DNA from: Bacteroidota bacterium
GTDB lineage: Bacteria > Bacteroidota > Bacteroidia > Sphingobacteriales > Sphingobacteriaceae
Assembly: GCA_013286985.1 (NCBI GenBank)
Contig: JABDEQ010000097.1
Coordinates: forward strand, 1-7,911
Direction: 5' to 3'
DNA: 7,911 bases
Shown here: positions 1 to 3,959 of the stretch, one piece after another
How the letters are laid out: every line of letters begins with the position of its first letter
Position numbering within the stretch: position 1 is the stretch's first letter
Translations under genes and position numbers: made by a program
The notes under the pieces: generated by a model
Database searches by the model: none
The model's input: only the letters and a program-made list of their open reading frames with translations
Told to the model about the DNA's origin: nothing

Positions 1-1453
1 CTTACCCCAAATACAGGGTAATTTGGGCGCAACCCTTGAGGATGTTGCCTGGGTGGTTACCGGGTACTCGGTGGCAAACGTAATTATATTGCCCATGTCT
101 GGCTGGTTAGGAAGTCGGTTTGGACGTAAACAATACTTTATAACATCCATCATTGTATTTACAATAGCCTCTTTTTTATGCGGAAACGCCACAGGGTTAA
201 ACGAACTGGTATTGTTCAGGATTATACAGGGAGTTGCCGGGGGCGGATTGATTTCAACCTCACAGGCAATTTTAGTGGAAACCTGGCCGCGTGAACAAAT
301 TGGTACGGCAACGGCACTATTTGGACTGGGAGCGGTTGTAGGACCTACAGTAGGACCTACAATAGGCGGTTATATTACCGACCACGCCACCTGGAGATGG
401 ATATTTTATGTAAACATTCCGGTAGGCGCTATTGCTGCATTTTGCGCATACACCTTTATAAAGGAGACGCCGAAGGACGCAAAAGGAAAACCGATAGACT
501 GGTGGGGCATTGCGCTGCTGGCTATTTCTGTAGGCAGCTTGCAAACCATACTGGAAAAAGGTGAGTCGGAAGATTGGTTTGCAAAAACATACATCCTGGT
601 ACTTACTGTAGCAGCCGTGCTTGGCGTTATCTGTTTTATATGGCGCGAGTTGAGTACGGAGCACCCAATAGTAAACTTTAGTATTATGCGGCATCGAAGT
701 TTTGCCGTGGGTATGTTTACTTCGTTTGTGCTGGGCTTCGGGCTTTATGGATCGGTTTTCGTGTTCCCCGTATTTTGCCAGAATTTGCTTGGGTTTACCG
801 CACAGCAAACCGGTGAGCTTTTGTTCCCCGGCGGTTTGTGTACTATTATCATGATGCCGTTTATAGGCAAGATGCTGAATGCCGGTATCCCTGCACAGTT
901 TATGGCAACCATTGGTATGTTTTTGTTCTTTGTGTTTACCACCATGCTAAGCCACTCAACACTGGCTACCGGACAACAGGATGTATTGATTCCTCTTTTA
1001 ATAAGAGGTGTTGGTATGGCGCTGTTATTTGTGCCGCTTACCACGCTTGCGATAGCCGACTTAAAAGGACCTGAATTAGGGCAAGGAACAGGATTGAACA
1101 ATATGATGCGCCAGTTAGGTGGTTCATTTGGTATTGCTGTGCTTACTACCATTATCCACATCAGAACTGCTACACACCGCAGCAATCTTTTAACTAATAT
1201 TAACCCCTATAATAATGCCTTTAACCAACGGCTGAATATGTTACAGCAGGCTTTTATATCCAAAGGTAAATCAGCCTCCGACGCCTTGCATATGGCCTAT
1301 GCAGCCATTGAAGGGGCGGTAACAAGGCAATCATTATTATTGACCTATGACGATGCCTATTGGATATCGGGACTGGTGATGTTATTCTCTATACCGTTGC
1401 TTTATTTACAGCCATTTAAAAAGGCAGTAAAAATGCCGGTAGATGCCCACTAA
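1..1453 (+). CDS. emrB: DHA2 family (EmrB/QacA-type) drug:H+ antiporter, 5' partial
   Basis: This is an inner-membrane permease of the major facilitator superfamily, DHA2 group, which uses the proton gradient to export drugs. In Gram-negative cells such permeases usually work with an EmrA/HlyD-type adaptor and a TolC-type outer-membrane channel. The reading frame is open to the window edge (first full codon at position 2) and begins LPQIQGNLGAT, the usual sequence after TM1 entry, so about 20-40 N-terminal residues are missing; the TTG at 23 is an internal Leu codon. Counting that TTG as residue 1, motif A (GWLGSRFGRK) is at 27-36, the motif B Arg is R66 in LFRIIQGVAGG, and antiporter motif C (GAVVGPTVGPTIGG) is at 103-116, followed by WRWIFYVNIPVG. 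Many further hydrophobic segments fit a 14-TM topology. The family is clear; the symbol is by similarity and the drug substrate is unknown. No partner gene is visible, but it could lie upstream. Confidence 0.9.
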   Translation, partial: LPQIQGNLGATLEDVAWVVTGYSVANVIILPMSGWLGSRFGRKQYFITSIIVFTIASFLCGNATGLNELVLFRIIQGVAGGGLISTSQAILVETWPREQIGTATALFGLGAVVGPTVGPTIGGYITDHATWRWIFYVNIPVGAIAAFCAYTFIKETPKDAKGKPIDWWGIALLAISVGSLQTILEKGESEDWFAKTYILVLTVAAVLGVICFIWRELSTEHPIVNFSIMRHRSFAVGMFTSFVLGFGLYGSVFVFPVFCQNLLGFTAQQTGELLFPGGLCTIIMMPFIGKMLNAGIPAQFMATIGMFLFFVFTTMLSHSTLATGQQDVLIPLLIRGVGMALLFVPLTTLAIADLKGPELGQGTGLNNMMRQLGGSFGIAVLTTIIHIRTATHRSNLLTNINPYNNAFNQRLNMLQQAFISKGKSASDALHMAYAAIEGAVTRQSLLLTYDDAYWISGLVMLFSIPLLYLQPFKKAVKMPVDAH

Positions 1454-1460
1454 AAAGTGA

Positions 1461-1491
1461 AAAGCCGTCTGCTACAATAGCGGACGGCTTT
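1461..1491 (+). terminator. Hairpin terminator of the efflux permease gene
   Basis: Seven bases after the permease stop codon lies a 14-bp stem (AAAGCCGTCTGCTA at 1461-1474, TAGCGGACGGCTTT at 1478-1491) with a 3-nt loop CAA and a single T.G wobble. There is no long T-tract afterwards (CCCCAAAAAA), so it may act with help from other factors or as an mRNA 3'-end protector. Position and stability make it the obvious 3' end of the transcript. Confidence 0.8.
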
Positions 1492-1525
1492 CCCCAAAAA
1501 ACTTACAATTAAAATTTTATCAGCG

Positions 1526-1566
1526 CCCCGGATTATTACATTGAACTAGATGTAATATTTTCGGGG
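1526..1566. terminator. Second hairpin downstream of the permease gene (possible terminator)
   Basis: CCCCG (1526-1530) and ATTACAT (1535-1541) pair with ATGTAAT (1550-1556) and CGGGG (1562-1566). The two paired blocks are separated by an asymmetric internal loop and closed by an 8-nt loop. A T-rich stretch (TTTATTTAAT) follows on the plus strand. It could be a backup terminator or a remnant of a regulatory RNA; only the pairing is seen directly. Confidence 0.4.
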
Positions 1567-1911
1567 TTTATTTAATCTAGGCTATAAATTTACAAGTTTT
1601 AAACTGAGAAAAGCAAATTTAATTTGATAACAAAATAGCATTTATGAAGAAAAGATGAAATTTTAAAAAATCATTGAATTTTCTCAAAAAATATTTCGCC
1701 ACTTGTTTAAAACCTCCGGGAATGTTTAACTCAAATACCCACCTACCCGATTTAATTATCAAAGCCGTTAAATTAAGCCATTGATTTGCAGTGTATAAGC
1801 AAATTCTGGTGGCTATTGGTGTTTAAAAGGATGGTTTTATAGCAGCAAATGAGTGGTAAAAACCTTGTTTTTGCTTCAAAAACGCATAAAATAAACTTTT
1901 TTTAAAAACCA
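1567..1911. other. AT-rich intergenic stretch, no gene seen
   Basis: No convincing coding frame, RNA gene or conserved motif was found here. The stretch is strongly AT-rich, with only very short ATG-started frames. The one structural item is at 1858-1883, where GTTTTTG (1867-1873) can pair either with AAAAAC to its left (1858-1863) or with CAAAAAC to its right (1877-1883), both across a CTT loop. Confidence 0.6.
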
Positions 1912-1912
1912 T

Positions 1913-1942
1913 TTGGATAATAAAAATAGGTGCGTATATTTG
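1913..1942 (+). promoter_or_regulatory. Bacteroidota-type promoter of tRNA-Asp
   Basis: A TTG element (1913-1915, in the context ATTTGG) is followed after exactly 19 nt by TATATTTG (1935-1942). This matches the Bacteroidota sigma-ABfr consensus TTG-N19-TAnnTTTG. The -7 element ends 11 nt before the mature tRNA 5' end, so transcription would begin at or just before the tRNA with a very short leader. Confidence 0.75.
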
Positions 1943-1953
1943 CAATCCCAAAC

Positions 1954-2027
1954 GGAGTGGTAGTTCAGCTGGTTAGAATACATGCCTGTCACGCATGGGG
2001 TCGCGGGTTCGAGTCCCGTCCATTCCG
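1954..2027 (+). tRNA. tRNA-Asp (anticodon GTC)
   Basis: A full cloverleaf can be drawn. The acceptor stem GGAGTGG (1954-1960) pairs with CCATTCC (2020-2026) with one G.T wobble. The D arm contains AGCTGGTTAGA. The anticodon stem CATGC/GCATG (1981-1985, 1993-1997) encloses the loop CTGTCAC with anticodon GTC at 1988-1990. The T arm GCGGG-TTCGAGT-CCCGT spans 2003-2019. The discriminator base is G (2027), as expected for tRNA-Asp. The CCA end is not encoded (CAG follows) and must be added after transcription. The gene stands alone between its own promoter and terminator. Confidence 0.96.
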
Positions 2028-2030
2028 CAG

Positions 2031-2058
2031 AAGCCTTACTGAAAAGTGGGGCTTTTTT
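2031..2058 (+). terminator. Intrinsic terminator of tRNA-Asp
   Basis: The stem AAGCCTTACT (2031-2040) pairs with AGTGGGGCTT (2045-2054), including two T.G wobbles, around a GAAA tetraloop (2041-2044), and runs into a T-tract (2053-2058). It starts 3 nt after the tRNA. This is a textbook Rho-independent terminator for the plus strand. Confidence 0.85.
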
Positions 2059-2072
2059 GTTTTACAAGGTTT

Positions 2073-2315
2073 TTAAGCGCCGATAACCCGTTTCCACGTG
2101 CCCGCAATAACAGCTGGGATCCATTGTTCGGCGGGACAGCGGCTCCATGTGCCGGTCATAAAGATCATATCTTTTGCCTGATGATCCCGGTTAGCATCCT
2201 GTAATTTAAGGAGGAACAGTGTAGCTTTTGAATAAGGGCATCCGGCTACAGCACCTTCCTGCAATGCCTGGCGATACACCACCGGCGGCGCGCTCAGGCT
2301 TTGCTCAACAGCCAT
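2073..2315 (-). CDS. C-terminal fragment of the P450-like protein (80 aa)
   Basis: This 80-residue frame begins at the ATG that directly follows the stop of the 211-residue fragment. Residues 4-11 (EQSLSAPP) line up with the P450 K-helix ExxRxxPP, with Leu7 where Arg is expected. Residues 21-44 match the P450 beta segment ending in ANRD. F52, G55 and C60 occupy the haem-ligand loop, and C60 is followed by P-A, which the P450 signature allows. The ATG is probably the internal Met of the original long gene. Independent translation by re-initiation is possible, because stop and start abut, but there is no separate ribosome binding site of note. Confidence 0.45.
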   Translation of the reverse strand: MAVEQSLSAPPVVYRQALQEGAVAGCPYSKATLFLLKLQDANRDHQAKDMIFMTGTWSRCPAEQWIPAVIAGTWKRVIGA

Positions 2316-2951
2316 TTACGGTGTCAGCGTTTTTCGTTTAGACTCATCTGCATAAAAAGATCTTAACCGGCCGGCTGTGGCCACCAGGTTATGTGCCGCT
2401 ACCGCTATTCCATGCATGGCTACCAGATTGTCGTTTGTTATTGCACCGAGTAATTCTTTGGCGCGCCGTACTTTGCCGGTTACCCGCCACCACAGCATTT
2501 TTGGTAAATTTTTCAAACCCGCAGCTTCGTGCAGGATGAGCGCTGCCTGCCAGCTTTGGGGCGTAGCCCGGAAATCAGGTTTAAAAAAACACCCGATGAT
2601 CTGCTGCACCAGCACACCCGCTTCTTGTTCCTCCGTTTCCTGCCTAATCCATTTGGCCAGATCTTCCAGTTCATCAGGACCCGCAGCCATTGCTGCTGCT
2701 TTGGCATTAAAGGCCTCCCATAACTGGTCGTGGCGCAATTTGCGGGCCTCGTCATTATGGGCTGTCGTGTGAGGGAAATGAACGCCTTTATAGGACAAAG
2801 CGCGCAGGATACGGCCGAGTATAATGCCGTTGCCCGGCGGATGTAACACGAACTCACGATCAATCCGCTCATCGGCAGCCAGCGCGCGGATGGTTGCTGC
2901 GTCATCAACGGTGATAATGTCGGTAATACCGCCAAATTTGGTACGCTTCAT
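2316..2951 (-). CDS. N-terminal fragment of the P450-like protein (211 aa)
   Basis: This frame starts MKRTKFGGITDIITVDDAAT and ends ...SKRKTLTP at the TAA. The start is chosen because it is the first ATG in the frame and lies about 22 nt below a TATATTTA element; no Shine-Dalgarno sequence is evident. There is no signal peptide or membrane segment, so a soluble cytoplasmic protein is expected. The segment AHNDEARKLRHDQLWEAFNAKAAAMA (around residues 69-93) resembles the C-helix region of P450s, where an H/R-rich stretch contacts the haem propionates. GIAVAAHNLVATA (around 185-197) could be the I-helix, but it lacks the usual acid-Thr pair. If translated alone, it would lack the Cys ligand region and could not bind haem in P450 fashion. 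Confidence 0.55.
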   Translation of the reverse strand: MKRTKFGGITDIITVDDAATIRALAADERIDREFVLHPPGNGIILGRILRALSYKGVHFPHTTAHNDEARKLRHDQLWEAFNAKAAAMAAGPDELEDLAKWIRQETEEQEAGVLVQQIIGCFFKPDFRATPQSWQAALILHEAAGLKNLPKMLWWRVTGKVRRAKELLGAITNDNLVAMHGIAVAAHNLVATAGRLRSFYADESKRKTLTP

Positions 2952-2963
2952 AGGCTTATGGTT

Positions 2964-2996
2964 TTAGCTAAGCTAAATATAAGAACATTCGTTCTT
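2964..2996 (-). promoter_or_regulatory. Promoter/operator region of the P450-like gene
   Basis: On the minus strand TATATTTA (2981-2974) is one base off the Bacteroidota -7 element TAnnTTTG and lies 22 nt before the ATG; no TTG is found 19 nt further up, so the -33 part is weak. Two perfect inverted repeats flank it: AAGAAC-ATTC-GTTCTT (2981-2996), just upstream in the core-promoter spacer, and TTAGCT-A-AGCTAA (2964-2976), at the expected start of transcription. Such placement suits repressor binding; the GAAC...GTTC half-sites resemble TetR-family operators, which is inference. Confidence 0.4.
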
Positions 2997-3167
2997 TTTT
3001 TGGGGAGGGGTTTTACCGGAATAGGCGTTTTGAATCTTAGTTTGGTCTAGACGTGGCCGACAAGTATATTTTGTAGGAAGTTGCGGGCTTTGGACAGCGG
3101 AGCTTTTGGAGAGATCGCCCCGTTAACTTACCTTCTTCACCTTATTTATTTGTAAGTAGAATGCCTG

Positions 3168-3217
3168 CCTTGTTTTCGGTAGAAGTTTATAAACTTCTAC
3201 CAGCGAAGGTAACAAGG
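3168..3217. repeat. Long inverted repeat with a 24-nt perfect palindrome core
   Basis: The core arms GGTAGAAGTTTA (3178-3189) and TAAACTTCTACC (3190-3201) form a perfect palindrome with no spacer. Outer arms CCTTGTT (3168-3174) and AACAAGG (3211-3217) are also perfect complements, and TTC (3175-3177) can pair with GAA (3205-3207). The structure could form a cruciform or a very stable RNA hairpin on either strand. It is not beside a stop codon, so its role as a terminator is unproven; it may be an interspersed palindromic element or a protein-binding site. Confidence 0.75.
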
Positions 3218-3346
3218 ATTCATCTGTGATCTTTTTCTTCTCCGGTCTTAGTTGTTTTAATAATAGTTTATTATTTCGTTAGAATTAGAAACACCCCAAT
3301 CGAGAAGTATTTTAGGGTTGTTGTATTTTGTATATATATCATTTCG

Positions 3347-3354
3347 TATTTTTA
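3347..3354 (+). promoter_or_regulatory. Possible -7 element of the small protein gene
   Basis: TATTTTTA differs by one base from TAnnTTTG and lies 21 nt before the ATG at 3376. A TTTTG (3326-3330) lies upstream, but the TTG is only 16 nt away, shorter than the preferred 19. This is the best candidate in a very AT-rich stretch where near matches are common. Confidence 0.25.
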
Positions 3355-3375
3355 TATTAAAGCAAATTTAAAGCA

Positions 3376-3657
3376 ATGGCTCAAAAAGACTCTAATGATA
3401 ACAGTTCCAAACAAAGTACAATAGTTCAGGATGCTGTTGATGGAATAAAAAGTCATAATAAACAGCTTGATTCTTCGCTTCAAAATGAGGAACAGGCAAC
3501 ACCCACTCCTACACCTCCAACTACTGGACAGGGGATTAACGAATCTCATCCTGGTCAAAAAGATACTGGCGGCGGTAGCACCGGATCGACGGCGGGAGCG
3601 GGCGGTGGTGGTGATTGGATTGAAGAAAAGAAAACCGAACTCGATTTCGAAGAATAG
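3376..3657 (+). CDS. Small low-complexity hypothetical protein (93 aa)
   Basis: I do not recognise the family. The 93-residue product has no Cys, no signal peptide and no membrane segment. Its layout is a polar N-terminal part with a short amphipathic stretch (STIVQDAVDGIKSHNKQL, about residues 14-31), a TPTPTPP run (42-48), a Gly/Ser/Thr-rich linker (GGGSTGSTAGAGGGG, 65-79), and an acidic tail with the only Trp (DWIEEKKTELDFEE, 80-93). It is probably mostly disordered. The start is the first ATG of the frame; the leader (CAAATTTAAAGCA) is A-rich without a Shine-Dalgarno sequence, which is common in Bacteroidota. The overlapping frames in this stretch look less protein-like. A precursor peptide, a secreted effector or a regulator are all conceivable, with no evidence for any of them. 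Confidence 0.6.
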   Translation: MAQKDSNDNSSKQSTIVQDAVDGIKSHNKQLDSSLQNEEQATPTPTPPTTGQGINESHPGQKDTGGGSTGSTAGAGGGGDWIEEKKTELDFEE

Positions 3658-3701
3658 CATTGTATTTCCTACTGGACTTAATTAAGTGAATTAGTAACCC
3701 G

Positions 3702-3721
3702 CTGTAGACTCCCGTCTACGG
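3702..3721 (+). terminator. Hairpin 3' of the small protein gene (possible terminator)
   Basis: CTGTAGAC (3702-3709) pairs with GTCTACGG (3714-3721), with one T.G wobble, across a TCCC loop. It lies 44 nt after the stop codon of the small protein gene and is followed by ATTAATTAT rather than a clean T-tract. It could end the plus-strand transcript; the evidence is only pairing and position. Confidence 0.4.
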
Positions 3722-3797
3722 ATTAATTATGCCTGCATTCTGAAGTCTACCGTACCCGCACCAGAAAAGCGTTATCACAAACGCGGCATAAGGTTAA

Positions 3798-3935
3798 TGT
3801 CCCACCCTGAAGCAACATTTCCTGTAAATTCGCAAATTTTTAGCCCACGTCGTCCCATCCTGGCCCATGGCAGGGGTTAACTACTTGATTTACAATATCC
3901 GCCTGCCCCGCGTTGCATCACCTGTCCCACCCTGA
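3798..3935. repeat. Short direct repeats TGTCCCACCCTGA
   Basis: The 13-mer TGTCCCACCCTGA occurs exactly at 3798-3810 and 3923-3935. A related copy, CGTCCCATCCTGG (10 of 13 identical), lies at 3851-3863. All three are in the same orientation, in the 160 nt just 3' of dnaE2. On the minus (dnaE2) strand the motif reads TCAGGGTGGGACA. Confidence 0.6.
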
Positions 3936-3956
3936 TTCATATTCCCGCGGGACAGG
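3902..3956 (-). terminator. Overlapping inverted repeats at the 3' end of dnaE2 (candidate terminator)
   Basis: Starting 4 nt past the dnaE2 stop codon, CCTGTCCC (3921-3928) is a perfect complement of GGGACAGG (3949-3956) across a 20-nt loop. The same right arm, extended as CGCGGGACAGG (3946-3956), also pairs with CCTGCCCCGCG (3902-3912) with one mismatch. The two structures exclude each other. Position suggests the end of the imuB-dnaE2 message, but no T-tract follows on the minus strand. Confidence 0.45.
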
Positions 3957-3959
3957 ACA

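Larger units (their letters stand above)
2073..2951 (-). pseudogene. Cytochrome P450-like reading frame broken by one in-frame stop
   Basis: Two open frames (211 and 80 residues) lie in the same frame and touch: TAA at 2318-2316 is followed directly by ATG at 2315-2313. Read through, they give one 292-codon protein, and the second part continues the order expected of a P450 after the first. Seen: EQSLSAPP in the place of the K-helix ExxRxxPP, then a beta segment (VAGCPYSKATLFLLKLQDANRD) much like the P450 IPKGT...ANRD region, then a Cys-containing segment F-x-x-G-T-W-S-R-C-P-A. The assignment is inference from this order. The protein is well short of the usual ~400 residues, the ExxR Arg is Leu, and the Cys loop has one extra residue, so it may be a P450-derived family with another role. 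The stop could be a real nonsense mutation, a sequencing error or, less likely, a translationally coupled split gene. Confidence 0.5.
2997..3375. other. Intergenic region between divergent genes, no gene seen
   Basis: This region separates the P450-like gene (minus) from the small protein gene (plus). I found no credible coding frame or RNA gene. It contains the long inverted repeat at 3168-3217, a small AT-only hairpin (AATAATA/TATTATT, 3259-3275), and a T/A-rich stretch at 3320-3360 in which the promoter of the small gene should lie. Confidence 0.55.
3658..3959. other. Intergenic region between convergent genes, repeat-bearing
   Basis: About 300 nt separate the small protein gene and dnaE2, which converge. 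No credible gene is seen. It holds a 12-nt perfect palindrome ACTTAATTAAGT (3676-3687), a hairpin at 3702-3721, three GTCCCA-type repeats (3798-3935), and overlapping inverted repeats at 3902-3956. From about 3840 to 3960 it is much richer in G and C than the other intergenic stretches. Confidence 0.6.

Noticed and set aside
338..361. Perfect 12-nt tandem repeat GTAGGACCTACA x2
   Set aside because: It lies inside the permease and encodes the VGPTVGPT part of motif C, a normal GPxxGPxxGG pattern in DHA2 transporters, so it is explained by the protein.
317..808. Minus-strand open frame of 163 codons inside the efflux permease
   Set aside because: It is antisense to a clearly recognisable transporter and has a Lys/Arg/Tyr/Cys-rich random-looking composition.
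2377..2772. Plus-strand open frame of 131 codons opposite the P450-like gene
   Set aside because: Its translation is Ser/Ala-rich without recognisable motifs and it is fully antisense to a frame with protein-like conserved segments; it is a shadow frame.
3259..3275. AATAATA/TATTATT hairpin
   Set aside because: It is an A/T-only stem in AT-rich DNA and expected often by chance.
3707..3716. GACTCCCGTC, 9 of 10 matching the tRNA-Asp T-arm (GAGTCCCGTC), as a possible attachment-site remnant
   Set aside because: A 9/10 match is expected by chance in a window this size, the match stops there, and no integrase gene is present; it is better read as part of the hairpin at 3702-3721.
3798..3956. CRISPR-like array from the repeated 13-mers
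   Set aside because: There are only two exact copies and one degenerate copy, spacing is irregular (about 53 and 72 nt), and no cas genes are present.
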